Positions 53,206-62,374 of a DNA stretch of 64,000 nucleotides are shown in pieces. The stretch covers positions 11,546 through 75,545 of the forward strand of contig DATKUY010000046.1 in NCBI GenBank assembly GCA_035530375.1, read 5' to 3'. Under the pieces are notes generated by a model that made no database searches, had not been told where the DNA came from, and was given only the letters and a program-made list of their open reading frames with translations. Numbering within the stretch: position 1 is the first letter of the stretch; every line of letters starts with the position of its first letter. A program made the translations under genes and the position numbers. This DNA is from Sulfuricella sp035530375. GTDB taxonomy: Bacteria > Pseudomonadota > Gammaproteobacteria > Burkholderiales > Sulfuricellaceae.

Positions 53206-53895
53206 ATGCGCTCGCTTTCCAGTTCCAATTTTCTCAGGCCGTTCGCTGAACTGGCCGTTCTAGCCTTTTTTCTGAGCGGACAGGCTCTGGCCGAGGGGCA
53301 GATTTCCCCCTTGCCGAACCCCGTCGTGGATCAGCCCGCTGCAAAAAATCCGGCGAAGCAATCCGCGGTATTTGCCGGCGGTTGCTTCTGGGGTGTGCAG
53401 GCGGTATTCCAGCATGTAAAGGGCGTCATTTCGGCGACGTCGGGGTATGCGGGCGGCGCCAAGGATACCGCAAAATACGAACTGGTGAGCACCGGTGCTA
53501 CCGGTCATGCGGAATCGGTCAAGGTGGTCTACGATCCATCAAAAATCAGCTACGGGCAATTGCTGAAAGTCTATTTTGCAGCCGCCCACAACCCGACTCA
53601 ACTGAACCGCCAGGGGCCGGATACCGGCACGCAATATCGTTCCGAAATATTCGTGGCCAGCCCGGAGCAGAAAAAAATCGCCGAGGCTTATATCGGCCAG
53701 CTTTCCGCCGCCAGGATTTACCCGAAAAAAATTGTGACCAGGGTTTCATCCCTGCCTGCGTTCTACCCGGCTGAGGCCTATCACCAGAACTTCGCGACGC
53801 TTCATCCCGACAATCCCTACATCGCCATTAACGACCTGCCCAAGCTCGATCATCTGAAGGCCCAGTTCCCGGAGCTTTACAGACAGGCTGAATAA
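53206..53895 (+). CDS. msrA: Exported methionine-S-sulfoxide reductase MsrA
   Basis: Reduces methionine-S-sulfoxide. 229 aa with an N-terminal signal peptide (LAVLAFFLSGQALA, cut before EGQISP), so periplasmic or membrane-released. Catalytic C60 lies in FAGGCFWGVQAVFQHVKGV; YHQNF and GGAKDTAKYE are family blocks. AAGGAGG precedes the ATG by six bases. With MsrB it covers both sulfoxide stereoisomers in the envelope. It has its own predicted ECF promoter. Confidence 0.93.
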   Translation: MRSLSSSNFLRPFAELAVLAFFLSGQALAEGQISPLPNPVVDQPAAKNPAKQSAVFAGGCFWGVQAVFQHVKGVISATSGYAGGAKDTAKYELVSTGATGHAESVKVVYDPSKISYGQLLKVYFAAAHNPTQLNRQGPDTGTQYRSEIFVASPEQKKIAEAYIGQLSAARIYPKKIVTRVSSLPAFYPAEAYHQNFATLHPDNPYIAINDLPKLDHLKAQFPELYRQAE

Positions 53896-54044
53896 TTTCA
53901 GGGCATTCAATTTCGGAACTTGAGTGCCTCAACGGGTTATCCACGGTAAACTTCACCCGGTGGCGGGATACGATTATCCCGAACGGCTGTTTCCCGAGCC
54001 TGGGACAGTCGATCATGGTTGTGATATGGAAAGAACACGCAGTA

Positions 54045-54761
54045 ATGAAAATTTCAGATCCCCTGGCAAATACCCTCTGCGATGAACGCAGCATTTACGA
54101 GCGCATCCTTCCCCTTGAAGGCGCGCATGTTCTGGAACTGGGATGCGGCAAGGCCGACAAGACGCGGGCGATCGCGCAGACTGGCATTGCTTCGATGACG
54201 GCTCTCGAGGTTGACCGGATTCAGCATGCAAAAAATTTACGGATCACCGACCTGCCCAAGGCCAGCTTCCTCCTTGGCGGCGCCGAGGCGATCCCTGCAA
54301 CGGACGAGCAGTTCGATATCGTCTTCATGTTCAAATCCCTGCATCATGTGCCGCTCGACATGATGGACCGGGCAATAGCCGAGATCAGACGGGTGCTGAA
54401 GCCCGGCGGACTGGCGTATCTTTCCGAGCCGGTCTATGCTGGAGATTTCAATGACATTTTGCGCATGTTTCACGACGAGAAGGCGGTGCGCGAAGCCGCT
54501 TTTGCCGCAATTGAGCGCGCCGTGCAGGGCGGGATGTTCGAACTCGTCGAGCAGAAGTTTTTCAGCACGCCGGGGCACTTCGACAACTTCGAGCAATTCG
54601 AGGAGCGCATCCTGATGGTGACGCACACCCATCACCAACTGGCACCCGGACTTTACCAGGCGGTGAAGGACAAGTTCATGCGCCGCATGACGGCGCAAGG
54701 CGCGGATTTTATCAACCCGGTTCGCGTCGATCTGCTGCGCAAAAAACAAACCGGCCAATAA
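54045..54761 (+). CDS. Class I SAM-dependent methyltransferase
   Basis: About 238 aa. Motif I VLELGCGKADKTRAI, motif II acidic end LEVDR, and motif IV FDIVFMFKSLHHVP with post-motif RRVLKPGGLAYLSEP are the ubiquinone/MPBQ-type methyltransferase fold (Methyltransf_11). The substrate is unknown. Start ATG 54045 (MKISDPLANTL) was chosen; ATG 54015 is also open. No clear ribosome site precedes either. It lies 150 bp after msrA and 45 bp before the GST gene, so it may be in one transcript with the latter. Confidence 0.8.
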   Translation: MKISDPLANTLCDERSIYERILPLEGAHVLELGCGKADKTRAIAQTGIASMTALEVDRIQHAKNLRITDLPKASFLLGGAEAIPATDEQFDIVFMFKSLHHVPLDMMDRAIAEIRRVLKPGGLAYLSEPVYAGDFNDILRMFHDEKAVREAAFAAIERAVQGGMFELVEQKFFSTPGHFDNFEQFEERILMVTHTHHQLAPGLYQAVKDKFMRRMTAQGADFINPVRVDLLRKKQTGQ

Positions 54762-54806
54762 GCACGGATACCCGCCGTTACGGCCTGCATTCAGGAGAAC
54801 CCGCTC

Positions 54807-55481
54807 ATGCCCAAACTACATCTGGTCAGCCATGCCATCTGCCCCTATGCGCAGCGCGCGGCAATCGCCCTGTTCGAAAAGAATGCGCCGTTCGAGCGCA
54901 CCAATATCGACTTCGACCACAAGCCGGAATGGTTCGACAGGATTTCCCCGCTCGGCAAGGTGCCGTTATTGCAGGTCGATGGCGAGGTGATTTTCGAATC
55001 CGCCGTCATCTGCGAATATCTGGACGAAACCATCGCGCCTCGCCTGCACCCGGCAGACCCGCTGGAACGCGCCAAACACCGTGCCTGGATCGAGTTCGCC
55101 TCGGCCATCCTGGCCACGCTGTGGGATTTCAACACCGCAGCCGATGCGGCAACCCTCGAAGCCAAGCGCAAGGAGCTGCAAACCCGCTTCGAAACGGTGG
55201 AAAACGCGTTGAAAGCGGGCCCCTACTTCGCGGGAGAGAAATTCTCGCTGGTCGATGCCGCCTTCGGCCCGATCTTCCGCTATTTCGACGTCTACGACGG
55301 CATTGCCGACTTCGGCGTCTTCGCCAACACGCCCAAGGTGCGCGCCTGGCGACAGGCACTGGCGGCACGCCCCTCGGTCAGGAATGCCGTCACCGCCGAC
55401 TACCCGCAAAGACTCGTCAACTTCATCAAGTCGCGCGAGTCGGAGATGGCACGGCGCATCGCAGCAGCCAAGAAATCCTGA
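54807..55481 (+). CDS. Glutathione S-transferase family protein
   Basis: 224 aa. N-terminal thioredoxin-like domain with CPYAQR at residues 12-17 (Cys as catalytic residue), SPLGKVPLLQVDG and ESAVICEYLDE, then a helical C-terminal domain (SLVDAAFGPIFRYFDVYD). The CPYAQR motif points to the omega/stringent-starvation-like classes that reduce mixed disulfides. AGGAGA precedes the ATG. A redox role agrees with the neighbouring Msr and cytochrome genes. Confidence 0.88.
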   Translation: MPKLHLVSHAICPYAQRAAIALFEKNAPFERTNIDFDHKPEWFDRISPLGKVPLLQVDGEVIFESAVICEYLDETIAPRLHPADPLERAKHRAWIEFASAILATLWDFNTAADAATLEAKRKELQTRFETVENALKAGPYFAGEKFSLVDAAFGPIFRYFDVYDGIADFGVFANTPKVRAWRQALAARPSVRNAVTADYPQRLVNFIKSRESEMARRIAAAKKS

Positions 55482-55530
55482 GCGGCGCAGCGCGCAGACG
55501 TCTTGACAATTCGTTTTCATCGGATCAATA

Positions 55531-55548
55531 TAGTCCTAATTAGAACTA
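55531..55548. promoter_or_regulatory. Palindromic operator before the MarR gene
   Basis: TAGTCCTAATTAGAACTA is an 18-bp near-perfect palindrome 13 bp before the MarR start. A TTGACA -35-like hexamer lies at 55503-55508, so the palindrome covers the -10 region, as for autorepressed MarR genes. Confidence 0.6.
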
Positions 55549-55561
55549 ATTACCCCGACTT

Positions 55562-56008
55562 ATGCCCCGCACTCCGTTTTTGCCGGCACTGCGCGAACTG
55601 GCCAGCACCTATCAGGCCTTCGAAGCCCATTCGGCCGCGCACATCCGCACGCTGGACCTGACGCCGGCGCAATTCGACATCGTCGCCACGCTGGGCAATA
55701 CGCCGGGTATGCCGCTCAAGGAACTGGGCGAAAAATCGCTGATTACCAAGGGCACGCTGACCGGCGTGGTCAATCGCCTGACCGACAAGAAGCTGGTGCG
55801 GCGCGTTGCCTCTCCCAGCGATGGCCGCAGCCAGATCGTGCAACTGACCAGGAAGGGAGAATCCCTGTTCGAGCGCGTCTTCCCGGCACACCTTGCCCAC
55901 CTGGAGCGTGCTTTCGGCAAGCTTTCGGCAAAAGAATTAAGCGCCCTGGAAACCATCCTGCGCAGGTTGCGCGAAGCATTCGTGGCCGAACGAACCGTAA
56001 AGGCATAA
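55562..56008 (+). CDS. MarR-family transcriptional regulator
   Basis: 148 aa. Winged helix: PAQFDIVATLGNTPGMPLKELGEKSLITKG, split as PAQFDIVATLGN and LGEKSLITKGTLTGVVNRL, then the wing RRVASPSDGRSQIVQLT with the family's D-x-R-S pattern. A C-terminal helix dimerises. A palindrome immediately upstream suggests autoregulation. It is followed two bases later by cytochrome b561, so it probably controls b561-YceI-YceI. The effector is unknown. No cysteine of the OhrR peroxide-sensing type is present. Confidence 0.92.
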   Translation: MPRTPFLPALRELASTYQAFEAHSAAHIRTLDLTPAQFDIVATLGNTPGMPLKELGEKSLITKGTLTGVVNRLTDKKLVRRVASPSDGRSQIVQLTRKGESLFERVFPAHLAHLERAFGKLSAKELSALETILRRLREAFVAERTVKA

Positions 56009-56010
56009 AC

Positions 56011-56562
56011 ATGGGATCTCCTCGCTACACAACTACGGCCATCGCCCTGCACTGGCTGGTGGCGCTCCTCATCCTCGCCGCGTTCCCGCTCGGCCTCTTC
56101 ATGAGCGATTTGCCGCTCTCGCCGCTCAAGCTCAAACTGATCAGCTACCACAAATGGATCGGCGTGACCGTCTTCCTGCTGGCCGTGGCGCGACTGGCAT
56201 GGCGTGCCGGCCATACTCCGCCGCCCCTGCCTGAAACCATCCCGGCCTGGCAGCGTCGCGCCGCCCACGGCTTGCATCACCTGCTTTACCTGCTGCTGTT
56301 CGCCATTCCGCTCAGCGGCTGGTTGATGAGCTCGGCCAAGGGTTTCCAGACCGTCTATCTGGGCGTGCTGCCGCTACCCGACCTGATCGGCAAGGACAAG
56401 GCGCTGGGCGATGCGCTCAGGGAAGTGCATGAAATGCTGAACTTCGGCCTGCTGGCACTGGTACTCGGCCACATTGCAGCCGCGCTCAAACACCAGTTCA
56501 TCGACCGCAACGGCATCCTCGCCCGGATGCTGCCTTTCCTCGACAAGGAGCTTCCACGATGA
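56011..56562 (+). CDS. Cytochrome b561
   Basis: Four-helix di-haem b membrane protein, 183 aa. Candidate haem histidines are H14 (ALHWLVALL), H47 (SYHKWIG), H140 (REVHEML) and H154 (LGHIAAALKH), the usual b561 (CybB) pattern. It moves electrons between quinone and periplasmic acceptors or superoxide. In proteobacteria it is often beside YceI, as here, where the next gene overlaps by four bases (ATGA). Confidence 0.93.
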   Translation: MGSPRYTTTAIALHWLVALLILAAFPLGLFMSDLPLSPLKLKLISYHKWIGVTVFLLAVARLAWRAGHTPPPLPETIPAWQRRAAHGLHHLLYLLLFAIPLSGWLMSSAKGFQTVYLGVLPLPDLIGKDKALGDALREVHEMLNFGLLALVLGHIAAALKHQFIDRNGILARMLPFLDKELPR

Positions 56563-57104
56563 TCCGCCTGTTCGCTGCCTTTGCCCTGCTGGCATTCGGG
56601 GCTGCCAATGCCGCGGAATTCGGCGCCGTGCAATTCGATAAAAGCACCCTCGCATTCGTTTCGAAACAGATGGGCGTGCCAGTCGAAGGCACTTTCAGGA
56701 AATTCGCCGCGCAGATCCGGATCGACCCGACCAAACCGGAAGCCGGCCGCGCCCGGGTCGAAATTGATCTGGCCGGCGTCGATGCCGGCAGTGCGGAAGC
56801 CGACGATGAAGTCAAAGGGAAAAACTGGTTCAACGTGCGTGAATTTCCCAAGGCCAGTTTTGTCTCAAGCTCCGTCAAGGCGCTCGGCGGAGGACGCTTC
56901 GAAGCCAGCGGCAAGATGACGCTCAAAGGCAAAACCATCGAAATGCGCGCACCCTTTACCCTCAAACAAGAGAAAGACGCCCTGATTCTGGACGGAACCT
57001 TTCCGTTAAAACGCCTCGATTACGGCATCGGTTCAGGCGTGTGGGGTGACACCTCGGTGGTCGCCGACGAAGTCCAGGTCCGGTTTCATTTCATTTTAAA
57101 GTAG
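56559..57104 (+). CDS. YceI-family periplasmic protein (first copy)
   Basis: 181 aa. Signal peptide (LFAAFALLAFGAANA) and lipocalin-like YceI fold: VQFDKSTLAFVSKQMGVPVEG, split as AVQFDKSTLAFVSKQMG and TFRKFAAQIRID, then EFPKASFVSSSVKALGGG and KTIEMRAPFTLK. The YceI family binds polyisoprenoids such as ubiquinone-like chains. It overlaps the b561 gene by ATGA. Only about a third of residues match the next paralogue, so the duplication is old or they have separate roles. Confidence 0.9.
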   Translation: MIRLFAAFALLAFGAANAAEFGAVQFDKSTLAFVSKQMGVPVEGTFRKFAAQIRIDPTKPEAGRARVEIDLAGVDAGSAEADDEVKGKNWFNVREFPKASFVSSSVKALGGGRFEASGKMTLKGKTIEMRAPFTLKQEKDALILDGTFPLKRLDYGIGSGVWGDTSVVADEVQVRFHFILK

Positions 57105-57130
57105 CCCAACCCATAGTTAAGGAGTACACC

Positions 57131-57703
57131 ATGAACAAGACCCTGATCGCCCTTGCCCTTGTCGGCGCCACCATAGGCATGCCTGCCATTGCCGCCGACA
57201 ACTACACCATCGACTCGCGCCACACCTTTCCCAGCTTCGAGATCAACCACCTCGGCTTTTCCATCCAGCGCGGCCGATTCAATCGCAGCTCGGGTAAAAT
57301 CACCCTCGACACCGCCGCCAAATCCGGCAGCATCGACGTAACCATTGACGCGACCTCGATCGACACCGGGCTGGCCAGCCTGGAGGAACACCTGCAAGGC
57401 GAGGATTTCTTCGACACCGCCAAATATCCGGTCATCACTTTCACGTCCAAATCGCTCAAATTCGACGGCGACAGGCTGATCGGCGCCGATGGCGACTTCA
57501 CGATGCACGGCGTCACCAGGCCCGTCACCCTGACGATCGACCACTTCCGGTGTGCGCCCCATCCGATGACCAGGAAGCAGACCTGTGGCGCCAACGCGAC
57601 CACTTCGATCAAGCGCTCCGAGTTCGGCATCGTCAAATACGTGCCCAACGTCGGCGATGAGGTGAAAATCGCAATCCAGGTTGAGGCGACCAAGGATCTT
57701 TGA
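57131..57703 (+). CDS. YceI-family periplasmic protein (second copy)
   Basis: 190 aa. Signal peptide (LIALALVGATIGMPAIA) then YTIDSRHTFPSFEINHLGFS, the standard YceI opening, LQGEDFFDTAKYPVITFTS and DFTMHGVTRPVTLTI. This is nearer to canonical E. coli YceI than the first copy. Two cysteines (RCAPHPM; KQTCGA) are present. AAGGAG precedes the ATG. The end of the marR-b561-yceI-yceI unit is marked by a dispersed repeat. Confidence 0.92.
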   Translation: MNKTLIALALVGATIGMPAIAADNYTIDSRHTFPSFEINHLGFSIQRGRFNRSSGKITLDTAAKSGSIDVTIDATSIDTGLASLEEHLQGEDFFDTAKYPVITFTSKSLKFDGDRLIGADGDFTMHGVTRPVTLTIDHFRCAPHPMTRKQTCGANATTSIKRSEFGIVKYVPNVGDEVKIAIQVEATKDL

Positions 57704-57741
57704 GCCGATGAACGGCGATTAATTTCAAAAAACAGCTTTTA

Positions 57742-57875
57742 GCCACGGATAAATACGAATTAACACACTGAATACATTCAGTTGAAACAATTCTGCGGCC
57801 CGGCCTGAAGGCAAGCGGCGAGTACCATACAAGCCTCTGACAATCCGTGAACATCCGTGTTAATCCGTGGATAAC
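57742..57875. repeat. Dispersed inverted repeat, 10-bp-period family, copy 3
   Basis: The left arm (57742-57767, GCCACGGATAAATACGAATT) faces the right arm (57842-57875, AACATCCGTGTTAATCCGTG) across about 74 bp. It fills most of the 271-bp gap between yceI and rpsT. Confidence 0.78.
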
Positions 57876-57974
57876 TGCTTTTTTAGGTTCAATGCCCTTG
57901 CCAAGTCAGACAAAGAAAAGTAATATTGCGCGTTTCGTCTGCCCCGCAGAGTAATATCCAAGGAGTTTCATCTA

Positions 57975-58238
57975 ATGGCAAACACCGCACAAGCCAGAAA
58001 GCGTGCAAGACAGTCCGAGAAGCAACGCGAGCGCAACACCAGCCAGCGTTCCGAGTTCCGCACTGCGGTCAAGAAAGTGATCAAGGCCGTTGAAGCCGGC
58101 GACAAAGAAGCCGCCAAGTCGGTTTATCAAGCATCGGTCAGCGTGATCGACAGCATCGCCGACAAGAAGATCGTGCACAAGAACAAAGCATCGCGCCACA
58201 AGAGCCGCTTGAGCGCCGCCATCAAGGCGATGGCCTGA
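57975..58238 (+). CDS. rpsT: 30S ribosomal protein S20
   Basis: 87 aa, strongly basic, with the S20 start MANTAQARKRARQSEKQRE and end IHKNKASRHKSRLSAAIKAM (here IVHKNKASRHKSRL). It binds 16S rRNA at the bottom of the small subunit. AAGGAG precedes the ATG. It stands alone, with a terminator 40 bp after the stop. Confidence 0.98.
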   Translation: MANTAQARKRARQSEKQRERNTSQRSEFRTAVKKVIKAVEAGDKEAAKSVYQASVSVIDSIADKKIVHKNKASRHKSRLSAAIKAMA

Positions 58239-58278
58239 AACCCGCGGCAGCACACGCTGCCGCGCATCCGCCTTGAAT

Positions 58279-58313
58279 TGCCCGGCAGCCCGCGCTAGCC
58301 GGGCATTTGTTTT
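58279..58313 (+). terminator. Rho-independent terminator of rpsT
   Basis: TGCCCGGC (58279-58286) pairs with GCCGGGCA (58298-58305), followed by TTTGTTTT. Confidence 0.8.
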
Positions 58314-58418
58314 GGTCTCGCCTGCCTGCACTCCGCACCTTGAGGCTGACCAAAAAATCAAATTGTTCTTGCATGAAGCCGCCGTTTGACTAAATATAAC
58401 GCTTTCGAGCGTATCGAA

Positions 58419-58457
58419 CACACGGCGGCGAATGCCGCCGTGTGTATTTTGTATTTT
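58419..58457. terminator. Second strong hairpin before argD
   Basis: CACACGGCGGC (58419-58429) and GCCGCCGTGTG (58434-58444) flank a GAAT tetraloop, followed by TATTTTGTATTTT. It lies 80 bp before argD. It could be a second terminator for read-through from rpsT or a leader attenuator of the arg operon. Confidence 0.6.
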
Positions 58458-58523
58458 ACTCAACGGCGATTCGCCCCATTTTAAAACAGCGAATAACGCA
58501 ACATAACAAAGCTCATTCAATTT

Positions 58524-59699
58524 ATGTCACATTTAATGAACACCTATGCCAGATTGCCCGTCGCCTTTACCCGCGGTGAAGGCGTATGGCTCTGGGACGA
58601 ACAGGGCAAACGTTACCTCGACGCGGTCGCCGGCGTTGCCGTCAACGGCCTGGGGCATGCCCACCCGAAACTGACCCGGGCGATCTGCGAGCAGGCCAGG
58701 ATGCTGATCCACACCTCCAACCTGTACCAGATACCCAGGCAGGAACAACTGGGTACAAAACTGTGCCAGCTTTCCGGCATGGACAATGCCTTCTTCTGCA
58801 ATTCCGGCGCCGAGGCCAACGAAGCCGCGATCAAGCTGGCTCGGCTGCACGGCCACAACAAGGGCATCGAGCTTCCCGCCATCATCGTGATGGAAAAAAG
58901 TTTTCACGGCCGCACCATGGCGACCCTGACCGCCACCGGCAACCGCAAGGTGCAGGCCGGTTTCGAGCCGCTGGTGAGCGGCTTTGTGCGCGTACCCTAC
59001 AATGACATCGAATCCATCAACCAGATCGCCGGACACAACCAGAACATCGTTGCCATCCTGGTCGAACCGGTGCAAGGCGAGGGCGGTATTCTGGCGCCCC
59101 AGCCCACCTACCTGCAGGAGCTGCGCAAAATTTGCGATGCCCACGGCTGGCTGCTGATGCTGGACGAAGTGCAAACCGGCATCGGACGGACCGGCAGCCT
59201 GTTCGCCTTCCAGCAGACCGGTATCGTGCCCGATGTCATGACGCTGGCCAAGGGACTCGGCTCCGGCGTGCCGATCGGCGCCTGCCTGGCCAAAGGCATT
59301 GCAGCGGAAGTGTTCAAGCCGGGCAATCACGGCTCCACCTTCGGCGGCAACCCGCTCGCCTGCACTGCCGCACTGGCGACCCTGGAAGCGGTCGAGGAAC
59401 AAAATCTGTGCGCCCAGGCTGCCGACATCGGCGCATTCATCCGCGACGGCTTGAGTAAACAGCTTGCCGATACGTCCGGCATCGTCCAGATACGCGGCAT
59501 CGGGCTGATGATCGGCGTCGAGCTTGACCGCCCTTGCGGTGATCTGGTCAAGCTCGCGCTGGCGCGCGGCCTGATCATCAACGTGACGGCCGACAGCGTG
59601 ATAAGGCTGCTGCCGCCGCTGGTAATGTCGCATGACGAGGCGCAGCAGTTGGTGGATATGCTCGCGCCGCTAATCAAGGATTTTCTCGCGCAGAAGTAA
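58524..59699 (+). CDS. argD: Acetylornithine aminotransferase
   Basis: PLP enzyme making N-acetylornithine from the semialdehyde in arginine synthesis. 391 aa. Class III aminotransferase blocks: NGLGHAHPKL, FFCNSGAEANEAAIKLAR, MLDEVQTGIGRTGSLFAFQ and the PLP lysine in TLAKGLGSGVPIGA. It is first of argD-argF-argG. No alternative use (ornithine or succinylornithine) can be excluded, but the operon makes ArgD nearly certain. Confidence 0.95.
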   Translation: MSHLMNTYARLPVAFTRGEGVWLWDEQGKRYLDAVAGVAVNGLGHAHPKLTRAICEQARMLIHTSNLYQIPRQEQLGTKLCQLSGMDNAFFCNSGAEANEAAIKLARLHGHNKGIELPAIIVMEKSFHGRTMATLTATGNRKVQAGFEPLVSGFVRVPYNDIESINQIAGHNQNIVAILVEPVQGEGGILAPQPTYLQELRKICDAHGWLLMLDEVQTGIGRTGSLFAFQQTGIVPDVMTLAKGLGSGVPIGACLAKGIAAEVFKPGNHGSTFGGNPLACTAALATLEAVEEQNLCAQAADIGAFIRDGLSKQLADTSGIVQIRGIGLMIGVELDRPCGDLVKLALARGLIINVTADSVIRLLPPLVMSHDEAQQLVDMLAPLIKDFLAQK

Positions 59700-59711
59700 G
59701 GCGCACCGGTG

Positions 59712-60635
59712 ATGGCTATGCAGATCAAACACTACCTGCAGTTCAACGACTTGACCCGCGACGAATACGAATACCTGTTCGAGCGCACGCGCCGCATCAA
59801 GGAGCAGTTCAAGGCCTACCAGACCTACCACCCGCTGCACGACCGCACGCTGGTGATGATCTTCGAGAAGGCCAGCACCCGCACGCGCCTGTCGTTCGAA
59901 GCCGGCATGCAGCAGCTCGGCGGCAGCGCGATCTACCTCAACACCCGCGACTCGCAGCTCGGACGCGGCGAACCGGTAGAAGACGCAGCCCAGGTGATTT
60001 CGCGCATGAGCGACATCGTCATGATCCGCACCTTCGAGCAAGAGATCATCGAGCGCTTTGCATCGCACTCTCGGGTGCCGGTGATCAACGGCCTGACCAA
60101 CGAATATCACCCATGCCAGATCATGGCCGACATCTTCACCTACATTGAGCAGCGCGGCTGCATAAAAGGCAAGACCGTGGCCTGGATCGGCGACTCCAAC
60201 AACGTCTGCAACACTTGGCTGCAGGCAGCGGAAGTGCTGGACTTCAATGTCCATGTCTCGACCCCGCCCGGCTACGAAGTCGAGCCGGAGCGCGCCGGGC
60301 TCTACGGCACCGACCACTACGAGGAATTTCCGGACCCGATGGAAGCCGCGCGCGGCGCCGATCTCGTCACCACCGACGTGTGGACCAGCATGGGCTTCGA
60401 GGCGGAGAACGCCGAGCGCATGAAAGCCTTCGCCGACTGGCAGGTGGATGGCGACATGATGCGCGTGGCCGCCAGTGATGCGCTGTTCATGCACTGCCTG
60501 CCGGCCCACCGCGGCGAGGAAGTCGCCGCCGAGGTGATCGACGGCCCGCACAGCGTGGTGTGGGACGAAGCCGAGAACCGCCTGCATGTGCAGAAAGCGC
60601 TGATGGAATACCTGCTGTTGGGCAAAATAACGTAG
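59712..60635 (+). CDS. argF: Ornithine carbamoyltransferase
   Basis: Makes citrulline from ornithine and carbamoyl phosphate. About 307 aa. Carbamoyl phosphate site STRTRLSFEAGM, HPCQIMADI, and ornithine site HCLPAHRGEE with DxW-type VTTDVWTSMG are intact. ATG 59712 was chosen among close starts GTG 59709 and ATG 59718. It lies 12 bp after argD. A heptamer repeat separates it from argG. Confidence 0.96.
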   Translation: MAMQIKHYLQFNDLTRDEYEYLFERTRRIKEQFKAYQTYHPLHDRTLVMIFEKASTRTRLSFEAGMQQLGGSAIYLNTRDSQLGRGEPVEDAAQVISRMSDIVMIRTFEQEIIERFASHSRVPVINGLTNEYHPCQIMADIFTYIEQRGCIKGKTVAWIGDSNNVCNTWLQAAEVLDFNVHVSTPPGYEVEPERAGLYGTDHYEEFPDPMEAARGADLVTTDVWTSMGFEAENAERMKAFADWQVDGDMMRVAASDALFMHCLPAHRGEEVAAEVIDGPHSVVWDEAENRLHVQKALMEYLLLGKIT

Positions 60636-60708
60636 TGAGGGGTGAGGAGTGAGGGGTGAGGAGTAAAACCCTCGCGATTCTCCTTACTCCTCACTCCTCG
60701 CTCCTCAC
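60635..60708. repeat. Inverted heptamer repeat between argF and argG
   Basis: Four GTGAGG(G/A) heptamers (60635-60662) face a reverse-complement set CTCCTCACTCCTCGCTCCTCAC (60687-60708). The unit period is exactly 7 bp. The stop codon of argF abuts the left end and the argG ribosome site GGAG (60710) abuts the right end. Confidence 0.85.
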
Positions 60709-60719
60709 TGGAGTTTTAC

Positions 60720-61943
<1,224 letters not shown>

Positions 61944-61950
61944 ACCTTAT

Positions 61951-62016
61951 GAACCGCGGAGGACGCAGTGGAATTCCTGAAAAATCTCCGCGTCCTCCGT
62001 GTCCTCTGCGATAAAG
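61951..62016. repeat. Dispersed inverted repeat, 9-bp-period family, copy 3
   Basis: The left arm GAACCGCGGAGGACGCAGTG (61951-61970) faces the right arm CTCCGCGTCCTCCGTGTCCT (61986-62005, continuing to 62016) across about 14 bp, between argG and ppnP. Confidence 0.8.
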
Positions 62017-62034
62017 TTTTTGAAAGGTAACAAC

Positions 62035-62370
62035 ATGTCCCAATTCGATAATGTCAGTGTCGTCAAGAAAGCCAATCTCTACTTCGACGGCAAGTGCGTC
62101 TCCCATACCGTGGTGTTCCCGGACGGCACGAAGAAAACCATCGGCGTGATTTTTCCGAGCAAGTTGACTTTCAACACCGGTGCGCCCGAGCTGATGGAAA
62201 TCAATGCCGGCGTGTGCAAGGTCAAGCTGCCGGGCAAGAGCGACTGGCAAACCTTCAAGGCCGGCGAAAGCTTCAGCGTGCCGGGCGGCTCCAGCTTCGA
62301 GATCGAGACCGTCGAAACGCTGGACTACGTCTGCCATTTCCTCACCGAATCCACCTGCTGCGCGGGCTGA
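62035..62370 (+). CDS. ppnP: Pyrimidine/purine nucleoside phosphorylase (PpnP/YaiE, DUF1255)
   Basis: 111-aa cupin. SQFDNVSVVKKANLYFDGKC, SHTVVFPDGTKKTIGV and VPGGSSFEIETVETLDYVCHF are the DUF1255 blocks. E. coli PpnP splits many nucleosides with phosphate. ATG 62035 has GAAAGG upstream. Two adjacent C-terminal cysteines (STCCAG) are an extra. It is followed four bases later by yajQ. Confidence 0.9.
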   Translation: MSQFDNVSVVKKANLYFDGKCVSHTVVFPDGTKKTIGVIFPSKLTFNTGAPELMEINAGVCKVKLPGKSDWQTFKAGESFSVPGGSSFEIETVETLDYVCHFLTESTCCAG

Positions 62371-62374
62371 CATC

